Shown: piece by piece, positions 8,901 to 16,440 of the stretch
How the letters are laid out: each line of letters begins with the position of its first letter
How positions within the stretch are numbered: the first letter of the stretch is position 1
Source: Rhodococcus aetherivorans
GTDB lineage: Bacteria > Actinomycetota > Actinomycetes > Mycobacteriales > Mycobacteriaceae
Reading direction: 5' to 3'
Length of the DNA: 33,561 bases
Assembly (NCBI RefSeq): GCF_011058165.1
Contig: NZ_JAALEG010000071.1
Span: 1-33,561, forward strand
Translations under genes and position numbers: made by a program
Notes under the pieces: generated by a model
What the model was told of the DNA's origin: nothing
The model's input: only the letters and a program-made list of their open reading frames with translations
Database searches by the model: none

Positions 8901-10063
8901 GCGTCCTCGGCGCGGCCCACCGCGGCCGCCGCGTCCGTCGCCGCGGCCGCGGCCCGCCGCGCCTCCTCGTCGCGCTGCGCCAGCTCCGCCCTCGCGCGCT
9001 GCGCCTGCTCCGCCTGCCCGGCCGTGGTGCGCTCGAGGTCCGCCACCACCTGCGCCAGATCGTCGAGCTGCTGCTTGCCCTCGTACGCGCTCGACCGCTG
9101 CAGCGCCTCGAGAGTCGCCCGGGCCTGCTCGAGGTCCCGCTCCGCGAGCTCGAGCCGCTCGTGGGCCTGCGCCCGCTCCACGCCGGCCCGGTCGAACGCC
9201 GTCATCGACGCCGTCCACTCCGCACTCCCGCCCTCGACCGCCGCCAACCGCGCCCCGAGCCGGTCGACGTCGGCGCGGGCCTGCTGACCCAGGTAGGTCG
9301 CATACACCGCGACGAACCGCTGCGCCGCCTCGTCCGCCGCCGCCAGCGACTCCAGCGCGCGCGAGACCTCCTCCATGTCGGCGAACGACCGCGCCGCCTC
9401 GAGCACCAGCTGCTCGTCCAGCGGCCGCAACCCGTCGGTCAGCGCCTGCGACAACCCCTTCGGGTCCAGGTTCTTGGCCAGCTGCGGCCGGCGCAGCGTC
9501 AGGATCAGGTTGATCAGCTGGTCGTACCGCTCGATCCCGAGCCCGAACAACCGCGCATCGATCGCCGCCCGGTAGTCCACCGGCCGGTCCGTGACCGCGT
9601 CGGCCCCGACCTCCTCGATCAGCTGCCGTCGCGTCAGCGGGCGATCGGCCGCATCCAGCAGCGAGAAGTCCACACCGACCCGGCCGTCGACGACGAAATA
9701 CCACCGCGTGACCTTGTCGTTGCCGCGCGCCGCCCGCATCCCGACCCCCACGGTCACCGCCTCCGGATCGTCCCGGCGGCCGCGGCAGAACTCCATCCAC
9801 ACATACGAATACGCGCTGTCCTGCCCCTGGTACAGCAGGTTGGACCGCATCGTGCGCTCCTCGCCGGCGAACGGGTTCAGCCGCCGCGGCTCGATACGCC
9901 CGTCGAACACGAACGGGAACAGCACCTCGAGCGCCTTGGTCTTGCCCGACCCGTTGGGCCCGCGCAGCACCAGCCGGCCGTCCGCGAACGAGAACTCCTG
10001 GTCCCGGTAGTCCCACAGATTGATGATCCCGGCACGTGTCGGCCGGAAATGGGCACTGCTCAC
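5912..10063 (-). CDS. jetC: Wadjet type III JetC, SMC-like ATPase (TIGR02680)
   Basis: This 1383-residue protein is the motor subunit of a Wadjet-type SMC complex, a family that extrudes DNA loops and recognises small circular plasmids. The N-terminal head has Walker A GPNGSGKT at 35-42 and the family stretch GEERTMRSNLLYQG. Long alanine/arginine/glutamate-rich coiled coils fill about 260-1150, broken by a central hinge-like region near 560-680. The C-terminal head has the signature LSGGEQ at 1248-1253 and Walker B RLLALDEAF with D1283 and E1284. Length suits TIGR02680. The GTG start overlaps the jetB stop as GTGA, so translation is coupled. Nothing looks broken in the ATPase. The expected downstream partner jetD is missing. 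Confidence 0.9.
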   Translation of the reverse strand: MSSAHFRPTRAGIINLWDYRDQEFSFADGRLVLRGPNGSGKTKALEVLFPFVFDGRIEPRRLNPFAGEERTMRSNLLYQGQDSAYSYVWMEFCRGRRDDPEAVTVGVGMRAARGNDKVTRWYFVVDGRVGVDFSLLDAADRPLTRRQLIEEVGADAVTDRPVDYRAAIDARLFGLGIERYDQLINLILTLRRPQLAKNLDPKGLSQALTDGLRPLDEQLVLEAARSFADMEEVSRALESLAAADEAAQRFVAVYATYLGQQARADVDRLGARLAAVEGGSAEWTASMTAFDRAGVERAQAHERLELAERDLEQARATLEALQRSSAYEGKQQLDDLAQVVADLERTTAGQAEQAQRARAELAQRDEEARRAAAAATDAAAAVGRAEDALAAAARDAGVEWAPPAEDALGEQIAVTVAACAEERAADVRAVRAAVAAAEGAAAARVRAETTAERGRAQLESARAAVATADAVVELARAEASNLLREWWVGHRDTWSVLGLPEELVEALAAAIAAAGDDEAATPAAALAERTAPVVEELRFRGRGLEAEITHARERIAVLRAERDLVEAERDDAPPSFPMRPTGSSDPSGAPLWRLVRFADDVSAEAAAGLEAALEAANLLTGWVCCGAGDVPAGAVALMPVPPAQRPTGRTLADVLVVEPDTGVPAERVRAVLASVAVRDAVTDETGPAVDERGGYRQGVQLGRHTKAEVEYIGATARARRRRLRVTELDAEIAAAQNRMAGAEAERAELDGRLAQLERAAAAVPRTGAVLAALRKVSECAGALRTAGEAAAAADRDLDQVIAECAVKEQRVRSVAARHRAPHTARELEHLAAAIRFFESQGQAVLRARREHVAAAERAREAQVRRDDARLAAEESAERAVTAEESLGQQQQRLGTLREALGADAQQIDAQLAQARERIEAARVEQRAARRAHDDAVERLGKAEAAHVAAEQALRSALTETRADAAQLAPYARPDVLSLLGISEELRWPSAAAWPAPEQVVDRLARAGGDVPAVPAEVGALYAALAAATATIKGGDGARKAARSALTSALQEFDGQLAAAGQDYRLQWDAPDGLTVVRVQDEQGFSSVAEFAVRISAARRDQELLLTDAERRILEDALLAGLAQQIHERTEDARDLIARMGAEMRQRRMSSGTTVGVRWVPADHLDDQARAVCRLLDREVSTLGPAELASVRAHFAARIRAERAAHPERSYPEILATTLDYRRWRVFAFGLIGADGAEDRLTVARHSALSGGEQSVSLHLPLFAAAHVMLDSADPQAPRLLALDEAFAGVDDNGRAELLGLSVQFDLDLFMTGYDLWITYAGVPACAHYDLAHSVAEHTVGATLLVWSEGGLLAEHDGSDLAAALGSPGTRRVPAPVEGALEFA

Positions 10064-11430
10064 GACATCTCCGCTTCGTTCGAATCCTCACCGGCCGGCG
10101 CGAGGCGCGGGTCGCGTTCGCGCACCGTCACCACCACTCCCCGGAACCGGGCCAGCGCCGGCAACGCCAGCACCCCGCCCGGCACCCGTGCCACCAACCG
10201 TTGCCGCTGCAACAACGTCACCGCCGCCTCCAGCAGGCCCGCCGGGTCGGCCTGCCACTGCGCGGCGAAGGTACGGCCGAACTCGTCGACCAGCTTCGCC
10301 GCCGTCTCCGCCAGCCAGCTGTCCTCGACCAGCGGATGCGTCGGCGCCGGCTGCTGCGCCGGTGTCGTGTCCGCCGGCCCGGCGCCGGCATCACCGGCCA
10401 GCGACGCGAACACCCCGGCCGCCGGAATCGCCGCGTCCAGTCCCGCCTCGAGTTCCGCCTCCGCATCCGCCGGCCTCGGCAACCGCACCGGCACCGACTC
10501 CGGATCCGACACCCGCGCACAGATCTCCCCGGCCAGCAACAACGCCACCTGCGGAACCGTTCCCACCCCCGGGAACCGCAGATCCGACATCCGCCCCGAC
10601 GAATCGACCAGCGCGACGCCCTCCGCGCGCCGCTCGGCCACCAGCCCCGTCAGCAGCTCGATCCCCGCGGTCGTCCGTGGCAGCGCCAGCTGCAGCCGCG
10701 CGTCGTCGTCGAGTTCCTCGGCGTACACCACCGGTCGCTGCACCAGCGCCCGCCGTACCCGCCGTGCCACCTCGGCGGTGTCCGCGATCCGGTCCCCGTC
10801 GCGGCCGTCACCGGCGGCGAGCAGGCCCCGCACCGAGCGCAGGTGCTGTAGCGCGCGCGGCGGCCGGAACAGCGCCGCCACCACGGGCCGGTCGATGTCG
10901 TAGAGCGCCTCACCCCGGTCCGGATCCGACACCCAGCCGCCGGCGTCGCCGTCCGCCAGCGTTATCGCCCCCCGCGCGGCGAGCCACGCCACCGCGTCGA
11001 CGAATGCGTCCCGGTCGGTCGCACGCTCGGTGGCCAGCTCCACCCCGGGCACCTGGCCGGCCTCGGACGCGACCTGCTCGGCCAGTTCCGACAGCGTGAT
11101 CTGCCCGCCGGCGCGTCCCAGCGCCGCCAGCGCCAGCGCCAGGTAGGCGTACCGGCGACGGTCGAAGGGCCGGTCGGTGACCGTGCGCGCGCCGCCCCCG
11201 GGATCGAGCCGGTCCGCGACGGTGAACAACCGCGCGGTCGTCTCGGTCACCTCCAGCCGGTATCCGAACAACTCGAGCAGGTCCTCCCGCAGCTCCGTCG
11301 CCCACCGGCGCAGCAGCGGCAGCGCGGCCCGGTCCGGGTACTGCGCGGTCACCAGATGGTGCGACAGGATCAGGCGCGCCGCCCGCTGGTACGAATCCCG
11401 GTCGAGCGGCGAGATCCGCCGGGCCCTCAC
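10060..11430 (-). CDS. jetB: Wadjet type III JetB (DUF2398/TIGR02678)
   Basis: This 456-residue protein corresponds to the TIGR02678 family, the kleisin-associated (KITE-like) subunit that sits with JetA on the JetC heads. The conserved start region is visible (RARRISPLDRDSYQRAARLILSHHL in overlapping pieces, then LRRWATELREDLLELFGYRLEV), followed by winged-helix-like segments (YAYLALALAALGRAGGQITLSELAEQV) and the C-terminal LEAAVTLLQRQRLVARVPGGVLALPALARFR. The GTG at 11428-11430 is chosen because it overlaps the jetA stop (GTGA) and begins the conserved sequence; the frame stays open further upstream, but only as a shadow of jetA. The end overlaps jetC by four bases, so jetA-jetB-jetC act as one translational unit. 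Confidence 0.88.
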   Translation of the reverse strand: MRARRISPLDRDSYQRAARLILSHHLVTAQYPDRAALPLLRRWATELREDLLELFGYRLEVTETTARLFTVADRLDPGGGARTVTDRPFDRRRYAYLALALAALGRAGGQITLSELAEQVASEAGQVPGVELATERATDRDAFVDAVAWLAARGAITLADGDAGGWVSDPDRGEALYDIDRPVVAALFRPPRALQHLRSVRGLLAAGDGRDGDRIADTAEVARRVRRALVQRPVVYAEELDDDARLQLALPRTTAGIELLTGLVAERRAEGVALVDSSGRMSDLRFPGVGTVPQVALLLAGEICARVSDPESVPVRLPRPADAEAELEAGLDAAIPAAGVFASLAGDAGAGPADTTPAQQPAPTHPLVEDSWLAETAAKLVDEFGRTFAAQWQADPAGLLEAAVTLLQRQRLVARVPGGVLALPALARFRGVVVTVRERDPRLAPAGEDSNEAEMS

Positions 11431-12941
11431 TGCACGCTCACCCGCAGCCCGTCCAGATGCAGCCGGCCCCGCGCCGTGCGTACCACCGTGCCCTCCGCGG
11501 CCGGGCTCAACGTCAGCCGCACCCCGTTCTGCGTGCCCGTCGCCCCCGGCACGGTGCCGCTGACCGGAACGCGCGCCGACAGCGCCGCGTCGAGCAGGCT
11601 CAACAGCACCTCGGTCTCCGGCTCGGACAACTCCCGCTCGTCCACGCCGCCCGCCGCCAGGGATCGCGCCGCCTCGGCCCGCGCCCGCTGCGCCGCCAGC
11701 TGCCGCTCCCGCAACCGCCGGATCCCGGATTCGTTGCGCTGCACCCGCGCCGGCGCCCCCGCCGACGGGGTGCGCCCGGTCTCGGCCAGCGTCCGGGCGA
11801 TCGGGACGGGTGCCGCTTCCCACCACGACGTCGTCACCGGGATCGTCTCCGGGTCGGGATGCACGGCGGAGAAGTGACGCGGGCGGCCCAGGTCGAACAC
11901 CGCTCCGAACAGCGCGTGCGCCGACTCCTCGCTCGGCGCGGCCGCGAACCAGCCGGCCAGGTGCCGCAGCTGCGACTCGCGGCTCACCCCGCCGCGCCGG
12001 GTCTCCGTCACCCGGCGCAGCAGCGCCAGCACCGCCGCGATCGCGCTCATCGTGCCCTCCCGCAACCGCTCCGACTCGCTCGGCACGTCCCCGGCGCCGA
12101 CGAACCACCGCTCGAGGCCGCGCCATCGGGCTCGCCAGTCCGCCTGCCGTTCGGGTGCGGGCAGCAGCACCCGCTCGTCGTGCGCGGCGGCGAACCCCAG
12201 CATGCGGTCGATCCCCGTCTCCTGCACCCGTGCCAGCGCGGCCGCCAGCTTCGGTGCGTAGCGGGCCAGGTCCGTGCTGAACTCGCGCATGTGCGCCAGC
12301 ACCGCATCCTTGTGCGCCAGGAACGACTCGGGCGTGACCTCGGTGGTGCGCACCAGGTCACCGAGCATCAGATAGAACCCCGCGGCCCGCTCGGCCATGT
12401 CCGACAACGTCGTGTCCAGCCGCGACAGCTTGCGATAGATGAGCTCTCCGTCCCCGGCCGCGTTCGCCGCCGCCAGCTCGGTCAGGTCGGCCAGCAGATC
12501 CGCCAGCGCGAGACGCGACAGCGACGCGTCCTCGCCGCGCGCCCGCAGCACATCCTCCACGGCCCGGAAGGCGTGATAACCGGCCCGGCCGAACTGATAC
12601 ACGTAGTGCCGGTTGCGGTACTCGGCCAGCGACGCCGCCCGGGTGCCGTCGTAGCTGCGCTCGAGCACACCCCAGGCGTGCAGCTGCTCGAGCAGCGGTG
12701 CGACGTCCTGGGCCGACAGCGCCGCCGCCGGATCCGCCGAGCCGGTCCGCTCGAGGATCGCCGCGACCTCGGCGGCGTGCAGCAGCACCACGTAGTTGGC
12801 GCGGGCGAGGTCGAAAGCACGCAGCACCCAGAGGTATTCGGCCCGCTTCTCGGCCGTCGCGAACGAGAACAACCGGAGCCGGTCGTGTTGCACCCCGGCC
12901 CCCGGATCGGTGGGCCCGGCGGGCGGCTGCGTTTCGTTCAC
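11427..12941 (-). CDS. jetA: Wadjet type III JetA (DUF2397/TIGR02677)
   Basis: This 504-residue protein matches the TIGR02677 family, the kleisin-like subunit bridging the SMC heads in Wadjet type III. Recognisable segments are LRLFSFATAEKRAEYLWVLR near the start, LYRNRHYVYQF-like YRNRHYVYQFGRAGYHAFRAVE, and RHFSAVHPDPETIPVTTSWWEA in the C-terminal half. The frame is open to 13034, but GTG at 12939-12941 (VNETQPP) is preferred, because sequence before it is low-complexity and family similarity begins soon after. No Shine-Dalgarno is seen. A TACCCT hexamer a few bases upstream could be a -10 box giving a leaderless message. It is the first gene of jetABC, with 135 bp back to the coiled-coil gene. 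Confidence 0.88.
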   Translation of the reverse strand: MNETQPPAGPTDPGAGVQHDRLRLFSFATAEKRAEYLWVLRAFDLARANYVVLLHAAEVAAILERTGSADPAAALSAQDVAPLLEQLHAWGVLERSYDGTRAASLAEYRNRHYVYQFGRAGYHAFRAVEDVLRARGEDASLSRLALADLLADLTELAAANAAGDGELIYRKLSRLDTTLSDMAERAAGFYLMLGDLVRTTEVTPESFLAHKDAVLAHMREFSTDLARYAPKLAAALARVQETGIDRMLGFAAAHDERVLLPAPERQADWRARWRGLERWFVGAGDVPSESERLREGTMSAIAAVLALLRRVTETRRGGVSRESQLRHLAGWFAAAPSEESAHALFGAVFDLGRPRHFSAVHPDPETIPVTTSWWEAAPVPIARTLAETGRTPSAGAPARVQRNESGIRRLRERQLAAQRARAEAARSLAAGGVDERELSEPETEVLLSLLDAALSARVPVSGTVPGATGTQNGVRLTLSPAAEGTVVRTARGRLHLDGLRVSVQ

Positions 12942-13076
12942 CGTGACAGGGTAGGCGGGGGCGGCCCTCGTGCCGCGCAACCCCCGGTGCCGTGCGCGCC
13001 ACACCCGGGCGGAGGTGCAGCCCGTGCCCTTCATGGGCGTCCGGCCGCCGCCGGGGTCGGGGATCCCGCCGCCCGG

Positions 13077-14114
13077 TCAGCTCTCGGCCGGCGCCGTCTG
13101 CGTCGTGTCCGCCTCGTGGCGGGACTCGGCCGCTGCGGCGCGCGCCGCGGTGAGGTCGACCCGTAGCCGATCCCGCTCGCCGCGCAGGTCGACGATCTCG
13201 GCCCGAAGTTCGTCGCCCCGGTCGCGGGCCGCGGTCTCGGCGGCCTGGGCGGCCGCCGCCGCGATGCGGGCCTCTTCCAGGGCGCCGCGCAGCTTCTCGA
13301 CGCGGGCGCGTTCCGCGGTGAGATCGGTGTCGAGCCGGGCGGTGGCCGCGGCGGCCGTGGCTGCCTCTTTCTCCGCGGCGGCGCGGGTGTGCACCAGATC
13401 GTCACGCAGGGTCGCGAGTTCCGATTCGAGCCGGGCGAGCTGCTGTTGCTGGGTGGTGACGGTCGACCGGTACTCGGCGAGCTCCGCGGCGTGCGCGGCC
13501 GCGGTGGCATCGATGCGTTCCTGCCAGGCGCGCAGGGTGTCCGCGTGCTCCTGGGCCGCTCGCGTCGACTCGTCGCGATGTGCGGTCTCCAGTTCCCGGA
13601 TCCGGGTGTCGTGCGCCGCGCGGGCGTCCGCCAGCTCCCGGTCGACGGCCTCGACGGCGGCCTCCGCGTTGTCGCGGTCCTCGGTCGCCTGGGCGAGTTG
13701 CTCGCGCAGGCGGGCGATCCTGGCGTCCGCGTCCGCCTTCACCTTCGCCAGCTCCGTGGTGGTCCGGTTCATCTGCGCCTCGAGCGCGTCCGGGTCGGTG
13801 AGCTTGTCGACGGCGGCGGTGATCTGCGCGGCGACGGCGCTGTACTGCTCGAGCGTCGTCGCGCTCAGGGTGCGGAGTGCGGCGACGGCGGACGCCAGGT
13901 TGGTGGCTGCTTCGGCCGGGCCCGGGGGAGTGGTCGGCTCGGCCAGCGAGGCCGCCTCCCTCTTCTGTCGTTCCCGTTCCCGGTAGGCCCGGACCCGGTC
14001 GGCGGCGGACGCGTACTTCCGCGGTCGTCCCGGCTTCGGGCGCTCGTCGGGTAGGGATTCGCCGGTGCTCGCTTCGCTCACGGAGTCCTCGTCTCGGGCA
14101 GTGGTTGCAGCCAT
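13077..14114 (-). CDS. KfrA-like coiled-coil protein
   Basis: This 345-residue protein has an AT-hook-like basic motif at its N-terminus, GRPRKY at 29-34 followed by an arginine-rich helix (RVRAYRERERQKRE). A short linker comes next, then an almost unbroken coiled coil from about 95 to 335, rich in Ala, Glu, Arg and Asp. This layout resembles KfrA-type proteins of plasmids, which bind their own promoter and form filaments; the resemblance is architectural, not a proven homology. It precedes jetA in the same direction with a 135-bp gap, so it may be co-transcribed or accessory to the Wadjet cluster. The start ATG follows the AT-rich island at 14.1-14.5 kb. Alternatives are a generic chromosome-organising coiled-coil protein or a phage-type structural protein. 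Confidence 0.6.
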   Translation of the reverse strand: MAATTARDEDSVSEASTGESLPDERPKPGRPRKYASAADRVRAYRERERQKREAASLAEPTTPPGPAEAATNLASAVAALRTLSATTLEQYSAVAAQITAAVDKLTDPDALEAQMNRTTTELAKVKADADARIARLREQLAQATEDRDNAEAAVEAVDRELADARAAHDTRIRELETAHRDESTRAAQEHADTLRAWQERIDATAAAHAAELAEYRSTVTTQQQQLARLESELATLRDDLVHTRAAAEKEAATAAAATARLDTDLTAERARVEKLRGALEEARIAAAAAQAAETAARDRGDELRAEIVDLRGERDRLRVDLTAARAAAAESRHEADTTQTAPAES

Positions 14115-14609
14115 ATCTATCAGGTGGGGGAAGGGGCCGAAACACGGTTACGGAATCGGATTCATACGGAATACATTAATTTACCGAATACTCCATCCCG
14201 GTCGCTTCTCGAGCGAAACCATCCGCCACACCCACGAGGAGAGGGGGCGTTCCGCCCGGGCCTTCGCGGGCCCGATATCGGACTCCGGAGTGTTCATCCG
14301 GGTTATCCGTACGTATCACGAAATGAAAATAATTATGAAATGAAATGAATTAAATATAGTAATGCCAGTTCAAGAGGTTAGTGAGGCGATGCGAAACTCG
14401 AAACGCTACGAGCAATCGGTCCAATCGTTGCTCGGGAGAGGCAGAGGTACGCACATATGCATGGGTTGGCTTGATCGTCATAACTCCCCCTTATGGTGAG
14501 TCAGGGGTGCGGGGGGTTCGAAAAGTGGGGAGGGTGCCGCGACGGACTCGGCGGTGGCCCGTCGGCCCTTCCGGGCCCACCGCCGGGGCGGGGCGCACCG
14601 GGTGCCCGG
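14115..14609. other. AT-rich intergenic island
   Basis: About 0.5 kb without a supported gene lies between the KfrA-like gene and the XRE regulator. It contains a very AT-rich core at about 14316-14365 (mostly A and T in a 70% GC region) with GAAATGA at 14320, 14337 and 14342, and a second AT-rich patch at 14160-14190. Plus-strand frames of 74-92 codons cross it but lack ribosome sites and coding character. It probably holds the promoter of the KfrA-like gene, and may be a target for an AT-binding silencer such as Lsr2 or for the GRPRKY motif itself. Confidence 0.5.
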
Positions 14610-15215
14610 CTACGGATCAGTCTGGTGCGGAATGATTTTCGAGGCCGGTCGGGCACGAAGGTGCGCCCGTTCGCCCTGCTTGCCGAACAGGCTGGGGAAC
14701 TCGACCGGTGCGGCATCGGCGGCGCCGAACCAATGCGGCACGCGAGTGTCGAACTCGGCCGCCTCCCCGGGCACGAGAACCAGGTCGTCCTCGCCCAGGA
14801 CGAGTCGCAGCCGTCCGTTGCGGACGTAGAGCCACTCGTAGCCCTCAGGGGTCTGGGGATCCGGTTCCCCACGGCCGCTGTCGGTGGGGATCACCAGCTT
14901 GTACGCCTGGATGCCGCCGGCGCGCCGGGTGAGCGGCACCATGGTCATGCCGTGACGAGTGATCGGACGCAGATGAATGCGCGGGTCGCCGGTCGGTGGG
15001 GCGCCCACCAGCTCGTCGAGCATCACCCCGTGCACGCGGGCCAGGGGCAGCAACAGTTCGCGCGTCGGTCGGCGGGTGCCGGACTCGAGTCGGGACAGGG
15101 TGCTCACTGAAATGCCCGTCGCCGCCGAGAGATCGGCCAACGTGGTCTCGCGTTTGCGCCGCAGCGCGCGAAGCCGGGGCCCGACCGTCTCGAGCGCTCG
15201 GTCGAGGTCGTCCAT
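14610..15215 (-). CDS. XRE-family regulator with C-terminal cupin domain
   Basis: The 201-residue protein has an N-terminal Cro/C1-type helix-turn-helix (about 10-65: LRALRRKRETTLADLSAATG, then SVSTLSRLESGTRRPT) and a C-terminal cupin barrel (about 100-190: GYEWLYVRNGRLRLVLGEDD, LVPGEAAEFDTRVPHWF). This class usually represses a neighbouring metabolic or redox gene and senses a small ligand in the cupin. It is transcribed away from the flavoprotein gene. The 80-bp shared gap contains a 17-bp palindrome that is the obvious operator candidate, so autoregulation and control of the flavoprotein are likely. The ligand cannot be inferred. Confidence 0.88.
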   Translation of the reverse strand: MDDLDRALETVGPRLRALRRKRETTLADLSAATGISVSTLSRLESGTRRPTRELLLPLARVHGVMLDELVGAPPTGDPRIHLRPITRHGMTMVPLTRRAGGIQAYKLVIPTDSGRGEPDPQTPEGYEWLYVRNGRLRLVLGEDDLVLVPGEAAEFDTRVPHWFGAADAAPVEFPSLFGKQGERAHLRARPASKIIPHQTDP

Positions 15216-15224
15216 GTCCCACGC

Positions 15225-15241
15225 TTTGCCATATCGGCAAA
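15225..15241. promoter_or_regulatory. Palindromic operator candidate TTTGCCATATCGGCAAA
   Basis: Arms TTTGCC and GGCAAA flank five bases, ATATC. It lies 10 bp before the regulator start and just upstream of the flavoprotein promoter, where one bound XRE dimer could control both genes. Confidence 0.6.
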
Positions 15242-15246
15242 CAACT

Positions 15247-15290
15247 TTGCGGTTTCTTCCCGTCGGCTCGCATAGTCGTCGTGGAGGTGA
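15247..15290 (+). promoter_or_regulatory. Promoter and ribosome site for the flavoprotein gene
   Basis: A possible -35 TTGCGG (15247-15252) and -10 CATAGT (15271-15276) are 18 bp apart. A strong ribosome site, GGAGGTGA (15283-15290), stands five bases before ATG 15296 and decides that start over the much longer upstream frame. Confidence 0.45.
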
Positions 15291-15295
15291 TCGAG

Positions 15296-16315
15296 ATGAG
15301 CGATCTGCTCGGAAACGAATACGACGTGGTGGTGATCGGCGGCGGGGCTGCCGGACTGAATGCGGGGCTGATGCTCGCCCGGGCGCGGCGGTCGGTGGTC
15401 GTCATCGATGCGGGCGCCCCACGCAACGCTCCGGCTGCGGGCGTGCACGGATTGTTGGCCCGGGACGGGATCCCGCCGGCCGAACTGCTCGGCCGCGGCC
15501 GAGACGAGGTCCGCGGCTACGGCGGTGACGTGGTGCACGCGGACGTGACCGCCGTGACCCGCCGCGAGAGCGGGTTCGAGGTGACCCTGTCCGACGGCCG
15601 GGTGACCCGCGCTCGCCGGCTGCTGGTGACCACCGGGCTGGTCGACGAGCTTCCCGACGTGCCCGGGCTGCGGGCGCGTTGGGGGCGAGATGTGCTGCAC
15701 TGCCCGTACTGCCACGGCTGGGAGGTCCGCGACCGGGCCATCGGTGTGCTGGCGAGCGGACCCATGTCGGTGCACCAGGCCCTGCTGTTCCGGCAGTGGA
15801 GCGCCGACGTCACATTCTTCACCCACACCGCGCCGGCGCCTGCCGCCGAGCAGGCGGAGCAGCTGGTCGCCCGTGGCGTCCGGGTGGTCGACGGCGAGGT
15901 GACCGCCGTGGAGATCGTCGACGACCGCCTCACCGGGGTGCGGCTGAGCAACGGCGGGACGATCGCCCGGGAGGCGCTGGTGGTCGCGCCGCGGATGGTG
16001 GCGCGCGCCGGTTTCCTCGCGGCGCTCGGCCTGCGGGCCGTGGAGCACCCGGCCGGGGTCGGAGAGCACATCCCCGCGGATGCGACCGGACGCACCGACG
16101 TCCCCGGAGTGTGGGTGGCGGGGAACGTCACCGATCCGGCCGCCCAGGTCGGCGCGGCCGCAGCGGCGGGCGCGGCCGCCGCTGCCCAGATCAACGCCGA
16201 CCTGGTCGCCGAGGAGACCCGCCGGGCGGTCGACGCCTACCGGGAACGGTTCCCGGCCCGGTCGCAAGCGCGCGTGCCCGAACCCGTGGAGGGTGACCCC
16301 CGCTGCGGCGTGTGA
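15296..16315 (+). CDS. NAD(P)/FAD-dependent oxidoreductase, thioredoxin-reductase-like
   Basis: The 339-residue flavoprotein has an N-terminal FAD-binding Rossmann motif GGGAAG (15-20) with the acidic end of strand two near IDAG (37-40), and a redox-active-looking CPYC at 136-139 in the position used by thioredoxin reductases. It ends with a C-terminal FAD motif, VWVAGNVTDPAAQVGAAAAAG. The second nucleotide-binding site is degenerate (VLASGPMSVHQALL in place of GxGxSA), so NADPH use is doubtful. Such short low-molecular-weight relatives reduce partners other than thioredoxin or act as oxidases. No thioredoxin gene is adjacent. Divergence from the XRE-cupin regulator suggests induction by a small redox-related ligand. 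ATG 15296 is supported by GGAGGTGA. Confidence 0.88.
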   Translation: MSDLLGNEYDVVVIGGGAAGLNAGLMLARARRSVVVIDAGAPRNAPAAGVHGLLARDGIPPAELLGRGRDEVRGYGGDVVHADVTAVTRRESGFEVTLSDGRVTRARRLLVTTGLVDELPDVPGLRARWGRDVLHCPYCHGWEVRDRAIGVLASGPMSVHQALLFRQWSADVTFFTHTAPAPAAEQAEQLVARGVRVVDGEVTAVEIVDDRLTGVRLSNGGTIAREALVVAPRMVARAGFLAALGLRAVEHPAGVGEHIPADATGRTDVPGVWVAGNVTDPAAQVGAAAAAGAAAAAQINADLVAEETRRAVDAYRERFPARSQARVPEPVEGDPRCGV

Positions 16316-16336
16316 ACCGCAACGGACCGGTCCCTC

Positions 16337-16367
16337 GCGCGGCGCGCCCGAGCCGGGCGCGCCGCGC
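16337..16367 (+). terminator. Strong hairpin terminator candidate
   Basis: GCGCGGCGCGCCC (16337-16349) pairs perfectly with 16355-16367 over a five-base loop, giving a 13-bp all-GC stem 21 bp after the flavoprotein stop. There is no T-run, as is common for actinobacterial terminators. It separates the flavoprotein from the recombinase gene. Confidence 0.65.
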
Positions 16368-16440
16368 TGATCGGCGTCGCCGAGGCGGGGTTTCCGGCCG
16401 AGGCGCGTATCGTCCGTTCCGCGAAGGCGGTCGACTCGGC

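Noticed and set aside
5999-10903. A 1634-codon open frame on the plus strand opposite jetC and jetB
   Set aside because: It is arginine/proline/histidine-rich with no domain, and mirrors third-position GC bias of the genuine minus-strand genes.
14124-14348. Small plus-strand genes of 74-92 codons across the AT-rich island
   Set aside because: No ribosome site and no sensible composition; they run through promoter-like sequence.
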